From contig NZ_JAFEMD010000038.1 in assembly GCF_016892765.1 (NCBI RefSeq), positions 1 through 53,409 of the forward strand: DNA of 53,409 nucleotides, given 5' to 3'. Position 1 is the stretch's first letter. Every line of letters starts with the position of its first letter. This DNA comes from Microvirga arvi (GTDB taxonomy: Bacteria; Pseudomonadota; Alphaproteobacteria; Rhizobiales; Beijerinckiaceae). This document shows, piece by piece, positions 24,980 to 34,504 of this stretch. Position numbers and translations under genes: made by a program. The notes below the pieces were generated by a model. That model worked only from the letters and a program-made list of their open reading frames with translations. It was not told the origin of the DNA and did no database searches.

Positions 24980-25978
24980 ATGCAGCCGGTCCGGTGGGGA
25001 ATTCTGAGCACAGCGAAGATCGGCCGGGGGAAGGTCGTTCCCGGAATGATGAAGAGCCCGCTCTGCGATGTCATTGCGGTTGCCTCCCGGGACGAGGCGT
25101 CGGCCCGGGAAATGGCGGATGAACTTGGGATTCCGAAGGCTTATGGTTCCTATGAAGCCCTGCTGGCCGATCCTGAGGTCGAGGCGATCTACAATCCGCT
25201 GCCCAACCACCTGCATGTGCCGATGACATTGGCCGCTGCCGCCGCCGGCAAGCATGTGCTGTGCGAGAAGCCGATTGCGATCACGGCAGATGAGGCGCAG
25301 CAACTCGAGCAAGCGGCATCTCAGGTGCTGCTCGCAGAAGCCTTCATGGTCCGTCACCACCCTCAATGGCACCGCGCCCGTGAGATCATTCAGGCCGGAA
25401 CCGTCGGAGACCTGCGCTCCATCCAGATCATCTTCTCGTATTTCAACGTCGATCCCGGCAACATCCGCAACAAGGCGGATATCGGCGGGGGAGGGCTCCT
25501 GGACATCGGCTGCTATGCCGTCGTTGCAGGCCGCTATTTCTTCGACGCCGAGCCCCGTCGTGTCGTCACGCTCATGGACCGTGACCCGGCCTTCGGCGTC
25601 GACCGGACCACCAGCGCCCTGATGGATTTCGGCGACGGGCGGCAACTGGCCTTCACGGTCTCGACCCAATCCGTGCCGTATCAGCGGGTCCAGATGCTCG
25701 GGACGAAGGGGCGGATCGAGATCGAAGTTCCCTTCAATGCGCCGCCCGATCTTCCGACCCGCATCTTCATCGACGATGGCAGCGCTCACGGCAATCGCTC
25801 GGCCCAAGCCATCGAGTTTCCGGTGGTGGATCAGTATCAGCTTCAGGGAGAGGCTTTCAGCCGGGCGATCAGAGGCGCTGTGCCTCTGGCCTATGGTTTG
25901 GAGGACGCCATCCTGAACATGCGCATCCTGGATGCCTTGCGGCGATCGGAAGCATCCGCTGCCTGGGAGCGGGTTTAG
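24980..25978 (+). CDS. Gfo/Idh/MocA-family oxidoreductase
   Basis: This 332-residue NAD(P)-dependent dehydrogenase begins MQPVRWGILSTAKIGRGKVV. The EKPIAI signature is near residue 96. The region ADIGGGGLLDIGCYAVVAGR near 165 carries the D-x2-C-Y motif of the glucose-fructose oxidoreductase/xylose dehydrogenase branch. This differs from the dehydrogenase at 17468-18652, so the two are not duplicates. GAGGAGA precedes ATG 24980, better than the start 30 bases upstream. It is probably part of the same sugar regulon as the LacI gene before it. Confidence 0.93.
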   Translation: MQPVRWGILSTAKIGRGKVVPGMMKSPLCDVIAVASRDEASAREMADELGIPKAYGSYEALLADPEVEAIYNPLPNHLHVPMTLAAAAAGKHVLCEKPIAITADEAQQLEQAASQVLLAEAFMVRHHPQWHRAREIIQAGTVGDLRSIQIIFSYFNVDPGNIRNKADIGGGGLLDIGCYAVVAGRYFFDAEPRRVVTLMDRDPAFGVDRTTSALMDFGDGRQLAFTVSTQSVPYQRVQMLGTKGRIEIEVPFNAPPDLPTRIFIDDGSAHGNRSAQAIEFPVVDQYQLQGEAFSRAIRGAVPLAYGLEDAILNMRILDALRRSEASAAWERV

Positions 25979-26185
25979 GAGCAGGCTTTGTGCCTAACCT
26001 GAAGGCTCAAGGCTGCAATGCCTTTGCGATAGCCCGCCTAAGGCCTTCCCCATCCGGGTGACCTGATCGAGCCGACCGGATGCATTGACTTGTGCTGCCG
26101 CGCCCGAAATTGTGCTCATGATAAAATGTCGCGCCTTGCTTAAGACACGGTACCGGTTCCCCAAGCTACTGAGAGGCAATCTCCA

Positions 26186-27643
26186 ATGAACAAGAATCCC
26201 GCAACCGTATCGTCGTCCCTGAAATTCGGCACGAGCGGGTTGCGGGGGCTTGTCGTGGAGCTGAACGGTGCGCCGGCCTTTGCCTATACCCGCGCTTTCG
26301 CCGAGATGCTCAAGGAGGACGGCTCGGCGGCGGCGTCCCGGAATGTCGTACTGGTCGGGCGGGACCTGCGCGAGAGCAGTCCGAGCATTGCCCAGCTCTG
26401 CTGTGCGGCCCTGCAGGAATCGGGGCTCGTCCCCCTCGATTGCGGTGCTCTTCCCACGCCGGCGCTTGCCTATCACGGCATGCGATTCGGCATCCCCGCG
26501 ATCATGGTCACCGGGAGCCACATTCCGGAAGACCGCAACGGCCTGAAATTCTACCGGGCTCAAGGCGAGATCGACAAAAAGGACGAGTCAGCCATCCTGG
26601 CATGGCAAGCCAAGTTGGGGATGGCAGCCGTGCCGGAGACGGCCCGTGGCGTCCGCCCGGAAAAACCGGATCTCGATCTGATCGGCGCCTACAAGGCCCG
26701 CTACCGCGACTTCTTCGGTGCAGGGGCGCTGGAAGGTCTCACCGTTGGTGTCTACCAGCACTCCTCCGTGGCCCGGGACATCATCGTCGAGATGCTCGAA
26801 ACCCTAGGCGCTCGGGCGGTGCCGCTGGGGCGGGCCACGAGCTTCATCCCGGTCGACACCGAAGCCCTGCGCGAGGAGGACGAGGTTCTGGCGCGGCAAT
26901 GGGCCGGCGAGCAGAGGCTGGATGCCATCGTGTCGACCGATGGCGATGCGGACCGCCCCTTGATCTCCGATGCGACAGGAGCTTTCCTGCGCGGCGATCT
27001 GGTCGGGGCGATCACCGCCAAGTCTCTGGGTGCGGACGCCATCGTCACGCCTGTAACCTCCAACTCCGCCCTGGAGGCGTCGAGCGCCTTCCGGACGGTC
27101 CTTCGCACTCGGGTGGGTTCGCCTTACGTCATTGAGGGCATGGCGGAGGCCTCCGCCTCTGGGGCCAGGGCAGTCGTCGGGTTCGAGGCCAATGGCGGCG
27201 TGCTGCTCGGTTCCGATATCGTGCGGGAGAGCCGCCGGCTTGCGGCCCTTCCCACCCGGGATGCCATGCTGCCCATCCTGTGCGCTCTCGGCGAGATCAT
27301 CGCTCAGGGCAAGTCTCTCGCGGAGGTCGGAGCCGCCTTTGCCTTCAAGGCGGCTGCCAGCAATCGTCTCAAGAACGTGGCAAGCGAGAGGAGCGCTGGC
27401 TTCTTGAATCGGCTAGTACAGGACGAGGCTTTTCGCGAGGACATAATGGAGCCCCTAGGCGGGGTTGCGGCTTTCGACGGGCAGGATGGCGTACGCTTGT
27501 CTGGCAAGAACGGTGAGGTCGTCCATTTCCGCGCCTCAGGCAATGCACCGGAACTGCGCGTCTATGTGGAGGCGCAGGCACATGAGCGTGTCGAAAGCCT
27601 TCTGGAATGGGGGCTGGCACAAGCGCAACGGCAGGTGGGCTGA
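26186..27643 (+). CDS. Phosphohexomutase (phosphomannomutase/phosphoglucomutase family)
   Basis: This 485-residue alpha-D-phosphohexomutase interconverts hexose 6- and 1-phosphates to supply nucleotide-sugar synthesis. Four domain signatures are seen: the N-terminal FGTSGLRGLV near residue 13, the phosphoserine loop TGSHIPEDRNG near 108, the magnesium loop STDGDADRP near 251, the sugar-binding GFEANGGVLL near 333, and the C-terminal phosphate site RASGNAPELRVY near 450. The histidine after the serine (TGSH) suits phosphomannomutase-type enzymes. It opens the polysaccharide region and converges with the GT2 gene 12 bases on. Mannose versus glucose preference cannot be fixed. Confidence 0.93.
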   Translation: MNKNPATVSSSLKFGTSGLRGLVVELNGAPAFAYTRAFAEMLKEDGSAAASRNVVLVGRDLRESSPSIAQLCCAALQESGLVPLDCGALPTPALAYHGMRFGIPAIMVTGSHIPEDRNGLKFYRAQGEIDKKDESAILAWQAKLGMAAVPETARGVRPEKPDLDLIGAYKARYRDFFGAGALEGLTVGVYQHSSVARDIIVEMLETLGARAVPLGRATSFIPVDTEALREEDEVLARQWAGEQRLDAIVSTDGDADRPLISDATGAFLRGDLVGAITAKSLGADAIVTPVTSNSALEASSAFRTVLRTRVGSPYVIEGMAEASASGARAVVGFEANGGVLLGSDIVRESRRLAALPTRDAMLPILCALGEIIAQGKSLAEVGAAFAFKAAASNRLKNVASERSAGFLNRLVQDEAFREDIMEPLGGVAAFDGQDGVRLSGKNGEVVHFRASGNAPELRVYVEAQAHERVESLLEWGLAQAQRQVG

Positions 27644-27654
27644 AGCGTCAGGAT

Positions 27655-28548
27655 TTATGGATCGAGGGGGCCGAGGCGGCTTGCCAAGCTGTCGCGGATT
27701 CCCCGGGCCATCAGCCGCAATCTCTGGACTTTTCTGTCGGCCAGGGTCGGATAGGCCCCGAGGAAGGCGAAGCAGCGACTGATAAAATAAAGTCTCCAAG
27801 CCAGGGGCGTATAAGACTGGCGGGCGAGCCAAAGGGCGTTTCTGACCCAATAATAATTTCGTATCGGAACGTGGACGGCCACTTGCCTTGGGCCAAGCTT
27901 GACCGTTCCGCTTCCTAATCGGTGGTCCACCCTTGCGGTCGGTGACAGGAAGCTCCTGTATCCGGCTGCGCGTGCCCGGAAGCACCACTCGACATCGACA
28001 AGGTCGATGAAGAGATCCTCCCTGAACCCACCGATCTCGTCGAGAACGGTAAGCGGGATGAGTGATCCTGACGCAATGATAAAGTCGCTGGCCAAGGGCT
28101 GCTTTTCGCCCTTGAGTGAGATCCGGGACAGCCGGAGACCGTCGGCCCGGTACGCTCTGGTCTGCTGTTGGCTGTTAAGCTCATAATAGGCTGGCCCAAT
28201 GGTTGCCACCCGGTCATATTCTCGCTCCAGAGTGGCTAGGTTCGTGGCCAAGTCGGCGACCACCCCAGGTGAAAGAACGGTATCCTGATCAAGCAGCAGA
28301 ATATGCGTGAAGCCGCTTTCTTGCGCCTGGAGAATACCTCGGTTTTGGGCAGTAGCTATCCCAGAATTTACTTTATTATCAATAAATTGGCACTCTAGAC
28401 CAGCTGCCATCTGTTTGACGTCGGAGACATTGGCGGATCCGTTGTCGACCACCACGATACCTTGGACCTGTGGTGTGACGGATTGCAGAGCCTGAACCAG
28501 CAAAGCAGCGTCTGGATTGTATGTGACCACAACGGCCAAGATATGCAT
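27655..28548 (-). CDS. GT2 glycosyltransferase, rhamnosyltransferase-like
   Basis: This 297-residue GT-A fold transferase starts HILAVVVTYNPDAALLVQAL and has VVVDNGSANVSDV near residue 32, the DXD-type LLDQDTVLS near 86 and the acceptor-side block DLFIDLVDVEWCFRARAAGY near 188. This last pattern (FIDxVDxEWCxR) is typical of WbbL/RfbF-type rhamnosyltransferases. It is cytoplasmic with a basic C-terminal part that may bind membrane. It fits the dTDP-sugar genes at 33-36 kb. The sugar donor is an inference. Confidence 0.9.
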   Translation of the reverse strand: MHILAVVVTYNPDAALLVQALQSVTPQVQGIVVVDNGSANVSDVKQMAAGLECQFIDNKVNSGIATAQNRGILQAQESGFTHILLLDQDTVLSPGVVADLATNLATLEREYDRVATIGPAYYELNSQQQTRAYRADGLRLSRISLKGEKQPLASDFIIASGSLIPLTVLDEIGGFREDLFIDLVDVEWCFRARAAGYRSFLSPTARVDHRLGSGTVKLGPRQVAVHVPIRNYYWVRNALWLARQSYTPLAWRLYFISRCFAFLGAYPTLADRKVQRLRLMARGIRDSLASRLGPLDP

Positions 28549-28843
28549 GAATGTTCTCCGGGAACGAGTCTGCTCTAGTAGAGCGATCCTAAGTATCGGG
28601 CAAGCAAAGAGGGCGGGGTATGCGCCGCGTGCGGGCTATGGAGCCGGATCCTAAGTCTCGAAGTCATTGAGCCAGGATTGCTGGAGAATGTTCAAAGCGG
28701 TACAGCGGTGCTGTGGCCAAGGTTAGGTTCGGGTTGGATTCCTTTGTGGAATGCGCAGCATTGCCCTTTGCGGGATAGGCGTACTGCATCAAGGCTCTTG
28801 TAGAGTACTGTGCCGTTCCGATCGTTTAAAGCCGAGATTGCCA

Positions 28844-30151
28844 ATGTGCAAAGACACCCTGCTGAAGAAGCTGAACGATAGGACCGCTGTAGTTGGCATC
28901 GTGGGGCTGGGTTACGTTGGTCTACCTCTTACCGTACGTTATTCCGAAGTCGGCTATAAGGTCGTTGGATTTGATATCGACCAGGAGAAGGTCGAGACCC
29001 TTAAGCGCGGGCAGACCTATATCGAGCATATCGGACACGAGCGAATTGCGAGGGCTATCGGAAACGGGTTCGAGCCTACGTCCAACCTTTCTCTCGCCCA
29101 TGATGTGGATGCCCTGATCCTGTGCGTTCCAACCCCTCTGAACAAGCATCGTGAGCCTGACTTGAGCTTTGTTCTGAACACGGTCGATGCGCTGCTGCCG
29201 CATTTGAAGGACGGCCAGATCATGTCGCTCGAGAGCACGACCTATCCTGGTACGACCGAGGAGGAACTGCGACCTCGAATCGAAAGGGCGGGCTTCACGG
29301 TCGGCAAGAACTACTTCCTTGTCTTCTCGCCGGAGCGAGAGGATCCCGGCAATGCCAAGTTCAGCACGCATAACATTCCAAAAGTCTGTGGCGGCAGCAC
29401 GCCCTCCTGTCTCGAAGCCGGGCTTGCTCTCTATGGACAGGCTGTCGACAGAGTCGTGCCTGTGAGTTCCACAAAGGCCGCAGAACTTACCAAACTGCTC
29501 GAGAACATTCATCGGGCTGTTAATATCGGCCTCGTCAACGAGATGAAGATGATCGCCGACCGGATGGGCATCGATATCCATGAAGTCATCCGCGCGGCCG
29601 CTACCAAGCCCTTCGGCTTCGTGCCGTATTATCCCGGCCCTGGCCTCGGTGGGCACTGCATCCCCATCGACCCATTCTACCTGACCTGGAAGGCACGCGA
29701 GTACGGTCTTCATACCCGGTTTATCGAGCTTGCCGGTGAGATCAACAGCACGATGCCCGAATGGGTAGTCGAGAAGATTACCAATGCCCTCAATGATCAA
29801 GAGAAGTCAGTTCGCGGGAGCAGGATCCTCGTCCTTGGCATCGCCTATAAGAAGAACGTCGACGATATGCGGGAATCACCTTCTGTCGAGTTGATGAGGC
29901 TTCTTCAGGACAAGGGCGCGCAGATCGAATACAGCGACCCTCACGTGCCGCGATTCCCGAAGATGCGCCGATATTCATTTCCACTGGAAAGCGTCGAGCT
30001 GACTCCAGACTTGATCTCAAGCTATGACCTCGTACTTCTCGCAACCGACCACGATAGATTTGATTATGATCTGGTCGAGAAGCACGCGAAACTTATCGTA
30101 GATACTCGAGGGCGGTATCTCGGCACTCACAAGAACGTTGTAAAAGCATAA
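28844..30151 (+). CDS. Nucleotide-sugar dehydrogenase (UDP-GlcNAc/UDP-ManNAc 6-dehydrogenase type)
   Basis: This 435-residue enzyme oxidises C6 of a UDP-hexose or UDP-HexNAc to the uronic acid using two NAD. The NAD site is [18 protein letters not shown] near residue 18. [10 protein letters not shown] near 160 is the pattern of the WbpA/WecC/TviB branch rather than the UDP-glucose branch. The catalytic cysteine stands in [12 protein letters not shown] near 267. The C-terminal UDP-binding domain begins near 325 ([16 protein letters not shown]). The start at 28844 ([12 protein letters not shown]) is chosen over 28751 because the added residues do not look coding. Exact substrate is uncertain. 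Confidence 0.92.
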   Translation: MCKDTLLKKLNDRTAVVGIVGLGYVGLPLTVRYSEVGYKVVGFDIDQEKVETLKRGQTYIEHIGHERIARAIGNGFEPTSNLSLAHDVDALILCVPTPLNKHREPDLSFVLNTVDALLPHLKDGQIMSLESTTYPGTTEEELRPRIERAGFTVGKNYFLVFSPEREDPGNAKFSTHNIPKVCGGSTPSCLEAGLALYGQAVDRVVPVSSTKAAELTKLLENIHRAVNIGLVNEMKMIADRMGIDIHEVIRAAATKPFGFVPYYPGPGLGGHCIPIDPFYLTWKAREYGLHTRFIELAGEINSTMPEWVVEKITNALNDQEKSVRGSRILVLGIAYKKNVDDMRESPSVELMRLLQDKGAQIEYSDPHVPRFPKMRRYSFPLESVELTPDLISSYDLVLLATDHDRFDYDLVEKHAKLIVDTRGRYLGTHKNVVKA

Positions 30152-30305
30152 GCCTGGAAACTGATGATCTAGACGGTCATGCTGGCATCCGATCAGTCGG
30201 GTGCCACACCGGATCAAGATGGATCTCAGCCTCGAGCCTGGTAAGTTAAGGGCATGAACGTGCAGCATTGGCCGTATCGTGAAGCATATGCTGTAAAAAA
30301 AGCGC

Positions 30306-30355
30306 CTAGCGCATCAGACCCAAAAGTGGGTCCACTTTTCTGCACGATGCGCTAG
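30306..30355. repeat. Short hybrid REP-like element at a gene end
   Basis: CTAGCGCATC (30306-30315) pairs with GATGCGCTAG (30346-30355). The inside combines the GACCCAAAAGTGG module of one hairpin with the ACTTTTCTGCACGATGCGC module of the other, so it is a fused, shortened form of the 924 and 9490 elements. Its right edge supplies the TAG stop (30352-30354, minus strand) of the adjacent gene. Confidence 0.8.
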
Positions 30356-32337
30356 TGAGTAGACCTTCCTGCGGCCTCGATTTTGTGAGCACGCTCAAAC
30401 AACACTGGATAGCTATACTGATCTCCGAACATGATATCATGTTGGATCCACTGATAGGCCTTTAGCTTTGGATCCTTTTTGGCTTCGGTAATACTCTTCA
30501 CTGTACCAAAGCGATCATGCGAAAGCCCAAGCTCTACGACAGGCCAGTCTGCCATCACGGATCCAAGGACGCCCGAGTAGAAGGGATGTTCCACGCCTAC
30601 GGCGCGTGTAATGAATGTTGGGAAGAAGGCAGGGCTGATGGTGCCAGCCTGCGTTGGAGCGCCAAAATTGTTCCATAGGACAAAAGGATTGCGCTTCAAT
30701 CTGATTGAGCTTTCCAGATTGCTTGCCGCAGTCTCGGGGTTGAAGAAAGCTGTACGGCGGTAGACGTCGAGATCTGGGCCGAGAAAGGGCAAATGATCGC
30801 CGAAAAAGAGGATCAGAGTGGGCTTGCCACTCGCCTCAACGGCTTTCACGAGAGCTTCTAAAGCGAGATCGGCATCCTTAATCCCTTGGGCATAAGTCTC
30901 GAGCGTGTCGCGCTGCGCAGGTCCAATCTGTGGGCCAGAGACCTTGATCGTATTGTCGGCGTATCGACCTGCAGCATAAGGGCTATGGTTTTGCATTGAG
31001 ACGGCAAAGATGAATTTCGGTTTCTTTGCTTCGGCAAGTTCGGTGACAATGCGATCCGTCAGCGCGTCATCTGAAATGTACATTCCTTTTGTCTGCTCTT
31101 TCCTAAACTCCTTGATGTCCAGGAACTTGTCGAAGCCAAAGTGCTCGTAGACGCGATTACGTCTCCAGAACCATCCGTGATACGTGTGAATCGCTGTCGT
31201 CTCATAACCCATCGATGAAAAAAGGCTGGCCAAGGATGGGACAGGGCGGCTGATATATTGCTGATACGGAATGGAGCCATAAGGAAGGAAAGCATTTGAG
31301 AATCCCGTCAGGGCCTCAAACTCCACATTGGCGGTAGCACCCGCGAAAGCAGGCGAGATCTGGTAGTTTTGGCTCTGTTTCGCATGCAGACTGTGGAAGA
31401 AGCGAAGAGGATCCTCTGAGTAAGTGACGGAAGGTAGAAGGGTCGGGTCCCAGAACGCCTCGCTCATTAGAACGATCACATTGGGCGGCGCGGCATTGTC
31501 ACTGCGTGCTTGGGGCACGCTATTTTGTTGTCCTAAAACATCATTCAGAACAGTCGGAAGGTCGGCAATGGCGTATTCAACCGGTGCCCTTATGATGGCA
31601 CCTTGAGTGTTTCCAATAAACGAAACAAGAAAGCCATTTCTGTTGTGGTTTAGCCTTTGATTCCAGTTGTAGTTTGTGATGCCGAATTCGGCGAGAATGT
31701 TCGTCTTTTGCTCATCTGTCAGATTATAAGCCGGTACCGAAAAGGGGATCGCTGCGCATAGAACGGCAGTTATCCTGAGCGGCCAGGCAATCGGAGCGCG
31801 AAAGACAATAAAACGCCTTGCAACGAACAGGACAGCGGATACGGCGCAAATGATCATTAAGATCGACAAGGTTCGCTTGATCGAAGCATCCTTGATAAGG
31901 GCGGGCAAGAGATCCACGATCTGGCGTGCGGACATCAGATCCCACGGATACAAATGCTCTGAGAGATAGCGAAATTTCTCACCGTTGATAGCAGCAAGCA
32001 CCAGCAGGGGAGCTCCTGCCAGGATTATGCTGAGAACAGGCCTTGCCGTTAGTCCGATAAAACCTAACAGCAACGCCCCTGAAAACAGGAGGGAAACGAG
32101 GAACGGGAGGGGAGTATCTTTGATCCAGAAAGCTGCTTGTACGGCGGGGCGCCCGGAAATGATCTCTGCCGCTAGAGCCATGGCGATTGCTGGCAGGACG
32201 CACCAGAGTACAACAAAGAGTGTCGTCCAGGTAATCTTGCTCTTTATCAAGCTTGGCCCCCGATATGCTTGGTGCGAATTATGGCAATCGTTCCGGTGCA
32301 AGCGCGGACTGATACTATGTTGTCCTGCTAGAGGCAA
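30352..32337 (-). CDS. LTA synthase-family sulfatase-fold membrane protein (phosphoglycerol transferase-like)
   Basis: Five or so transmembrane helices fill residues 33-215. A periplasmic sulfatase-fold domain follows, with NVIVLMSEAFWDPTLL near 282, the nucleophile region FAGATANVEFEALTGF near 330 (Thr), YHGWFWRRNRVYEHFGFDKF near 390, SMQNHSPY near 443 and LFFGDHLPFLG near 510. This is the LtaS/OpgB pattern: transfer of phosphoglycerol from phosphatidylglycerol to a periplasmic glycan, releasing diacylglycerol. A diacylglycerol kinase gene lies upstream on the same strand. The true start may be a TTG at 32250, because residues 1-28 are polar and unlike the family. The stop codon falls in a palindromic repeat. 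Confidence 0.9.
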   Translation of the reverse strand: MPLAGQHSISPRLHRNDCHNSHQAYRGPSLIKSKITWTTLFVVLWCVLPAIAMALAAEIISGRPAVQAAFWIKDTPLPFLVSLLFSGALLLGFIGLTARPVLSIILAGAPLLVLAAINGEKFRYLSEHLYPWDLMSARQIVDLLPALIKDASIKRTLSILMIICAVSAVLFVARRFIVFRAPIAWPLRITAVLCAAIPFSVPAYNLTDEQKTNILAEFGITNYNWNQRLNHNRNGFLVSFIGNTQGAIIRAPVEYAIADLPTVLNDVLGQQNSVPQARSDNAAPPNVIVLMSEAFWDPTLLPSVTYSEDPLRFFHSLHAKQSQNYQISPAFAGATANVEFEALTGFSNAFLPYGSIPYQQYISRPVPSLASLFSSMGYETTAIHTYHGWFWRRNRVYEHFGFDKFLDIKEFRKEQTKGMYISDDALTDRIVTELAEAKKPKFIFAVSMQNHSPYAAGRYADNTIKVSGPQIGPAQRDTLETYAQGIKDADLALEALVKAVEASGKPTLILFFGDHLPFLGPDLDVYRRTAFFNPETAASNLESSIRLKRNPFVLWNNFGAPTQAGTISPAFFPTFITRAVGVEHPFYSGVLGSVMADWPVVELGLSHDRFGTVKSITEAKKDPKLKAYQWIQHDIMFGDQYSYPVLFERAHKIEAAGRSTH

Positions 32338-32668
32338 CAGGAATAGTATCTAGTGACAGGATCTCTGTAGTGGCGGTTACTTCTGATCTCCGCTCCACGC
32401 TTCTGCTTCGTTTTACGAGGCTTACATCGAGGATTCATTAGCTCAGCAAGTGCTAACAACTGCTTGAAAAGGAACCGGCTCTGCCGGATTGCGCTTGGTA
32501 GGTGCCTTAGCTGAGGGGATGGCGGCTAGTGCGACTAGTAGAGAGCTCGAACGCCTATCGAGGAAGCTTTCACAAAGAAATAAGCACATGAGACAAGTCA
32601 CCGCAGCCGCGAATGTGGCCAAGACGTTCGGGTAAGCTGCTGAATGAGGTATTGCATCGATCTCATGG
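32338..32668. other. Gap without a supported gene
   Basis: The 331 bases between the LTA synthase-like gene and dgkA are lower in GC than their surroundings. A 103-codon minus-strand reading across part of it overlaps dgkA and shows no family wording. I see no clear terminator or repeat. Confidence 0.5.
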
Positions 32669-33040
32669 TCATAAAATAAGTAACAATGGATATCTTGCCA
32701 TAAGATAGTTGTAGGCCGCTGTAATCCAGACTCCGCCGGCCAGAAGGAGAACAAGTAAAACTGCTAGCGAACCACAGTCCTTTGCAAGCTTAATATCTTG
32801 ATGGAATTCTCGTGTTACCGCATTACAAGCAGCTTCAATGCCGGTATTCAGCGTCTCAACCACCATCAAGATCACTAGAGAACCTACCAACATTGTGAAA
32901 TGCCCAGCGTCCTCTGCCAAGATCCAACCAAGGGGGGCAGAGACCACGAGGAGAAATACCTCTTGCCGGAATGCACGCTCGTGGCTGATGAGGTGCCGCC
33001 AGGCAGCTATCGAGTTGAGAAGTGCATTCCAAAGACTCAT
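32669..33040 (-). CDS. dgkA: Diacylglycerol kinase (DgkA type)
   Basis: This 123-residue integral membrane kinase, usual length, has three helices. It phosphorylates diacylglycerol to phosphatidic acid in the inner membrane. Signatures are the N-terminal amphipathic ISHERAFRQE near residue 18 and the catalytic/metal block VVETLNTGIEAACNAV near 60 followed by KLAKDCGSLAV near 84. In enterobacteria DgkA recycles diacylglycerol left by phosphoglycerol transfer to periplasmic glucans. Here a phosphoglycerol-transferase-like gene follows on the same strand, which fits that job. Confidence 0.95.
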   Translation of the reverse strand: MSLWNALLNSIAAWRHLISHERAFRQEVFLLVVSAPLGWILAEDAGHFTMLVGSLVILMVVETLNTGIEAACNAVTREFHQDIKLAKDCGSLAVLLVLLLAGGVWITAAYNYLMARYPLLLIL

Positions 33041-33382
33041 TCAACTTCTCCTTGTATAGGGGCTATCGCGCTGCACAAAGAAGCTGAGTTCGTGCTTCTG
33101 ACAAACTTACAGAATCAGTGCAGTCTTGGATTGAAGTTTCACATGCCGAGCCGATGCGTCGACATGCACTAACCTTAGAACTAGATCAAGCCTGCTGCTG
33201 CCCCTAGCTGTCCAGTCGGCCATTTCGACCATTTTTGCCGGGATGGTGAGCAACTCGTGCTCAACTGCACCCAAGTATACTCCCTATGAAACTAACTTGC
33301 GGGAGCTTAAGGCTTTTGGTAGGGAGCCGAAAATAATTGCCTGTCTTGAGGCGAGGCCATTTCATAAAAGGCGCAACCACAG
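33041..33382. other. Gap without a supported gene
   Basis: These 342 bases separate divergent dgkA and rfbB. Composition is lower in GC than the genome and promoters for both sides must lie here. I see no convincing -35/-10 pair, no riboswitch and no long inverted repeat. Confidence 0.5.
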
Positions 33383-34444
33383 ATGCCGAAGAAGTTTCTT
33401 GTTACTGGCGGCGCAGGCTTCATCGGCTCTGCTGTTGTACGACAGTTAATTTTAAAAGAAGGGCATGATGTCCTCGTCGTCGATAAGCTGACTTACGCTG
33501 GTAATCTGGACTCACTTCAGCCCGTTGCCGGTAATCCCTGCTATCAATTCGAACGGGCGGACATTGTTGACGCAGATCGCATGCACTCGCTGATGGCCCG
33601 GTTTCAACCGGATGTGGTCATGCATCTGGCCGCCGAAAGTCATGTCGATCGCTCCATCGATGGCCCCGGCGAGTTTGTCCAGACCAACGTAGTTGGAACC
33701 TATGCCCTGCTCCAGGCGGCACTCGCTTACTGGCGCGAGCTATCGCCGGAACGCCAGGCAGCTTTCCGCTTCCACCACATCTCGACCGACGAGGTGTTCG
33801 GCTCGCTTGGAGGGGAGGGGTTCTTCCATGAGGAATATCCCTATCAGCCCAGCTCGCCGTATTCGGCCTCGAAGGCTGCCTCGGACCACTTCGTCCGCGC
33901 CTGGTACCATACCTATGGGCTGCCGACGGTTGTGACGAACTGCTCCAATAATTATGGACCCTACCACTTTCCCGAGAAACTGATCCCGCTGATCATCCTC
34001 AATGCCCTGGAGGGAAAGCCGCTGCCAGTCTATGGTCGCGGCGAGAACGTGCGCGACTGGCTGTTCGTGGATGATCACGCACGCGCCCTGATTCTGGCGG
34101 CCGAACAGGGCCGGCCAGGTGAAACCTATGCCATCGGCGGGCACAACGAGCGGAGCAACATCGACGTGGTACGGGCGATCTGCGCTCTGGTGGACGAACT
34201 GGCACCGGATGAGCAAATCGGCCCGCGTGAGCGCTTGATCCGCTTTGTGGAGGATCGGCCTGGGCATGACCTGCGCTATGCCATCGATGCGAGCAAGATT
34301 GAGCGCGAGCTCGGTTGGCGACCGGCCGAGACCTTTGAGACCGGCTTGCGCAGGACGGTAGAATGGTATTTGGAGAACCGCGACTGGTGGCAACGGGTGC
34401 GCTCTGGTGTTTATCAGGGGCAGCGGCTCGGTATAGCGGTCTGA
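33383..34444 (+). CDS. rfbB: dTDP-glucose 4,6-dehydratase
   Basis: This 353-residue short-chain dehydrogenase-fold enzyme makes dTDP-4-keto-6-deoxy-glucose from dTDP-glucose. NAD motif [14 protein letters not shown] begins at residue 8. The catalytic STDEVFGSL is near 133 with the Asp-Glu pair typical of this dehydratase, [15 protein letters not shown] near 160 carries Tyr-x3-Lys, and [11 protein letters not shown] near 194 is the family block. It begins the rfbB-rfbC-rfbA run. The product is the branch point to rhamnose and to 3-amino sugars made by the genes at 49.4-51.7 kb. Confidence 0.97.
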   Translation: MPKKFLVTGGAGFIGSAVVRQLILKEGHDVLVVDKLTYAGNLDSLQPVAGNPCYQFERADIVDADRMHSLMARFQPDVVMHLAAESHVDRSIDGPGEFVQTNVVGTYALLQAALAYWRELSPERQAAFRFHHISTDEVFGSLGGEGFFHEEYPYQPSSPYSASKAASDHFVRAWYHTYGLPTVVTNCSNNYGPYHFPEKLIPLIILNALEGKPLPVYGRGENVRDWLFVDDHARALILAAEQGRPGETYAIGGHNERSNIDVVRAICALVDELAPDEQIGPRERLIRFVEDRPGHDLRYAIDASKIERELGWRPAETFETGLRRTVEWYLENRDWWQRVRSGVYQGQRLGIAV

Positions 34445-34504
34445 CTCCAGACACCTTGCCGTGGAAGCAATAAGGTCTTAGCGGCAGGGAAGGCATTGAC
34501 GAAT

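Noticed and set aside
32443..32754. 103-codon minus-strand ORF overlapping the end of dgkA
   Set aside because: It overlaps dgkA out of frame and has a disordered composition; no supporting start signal.
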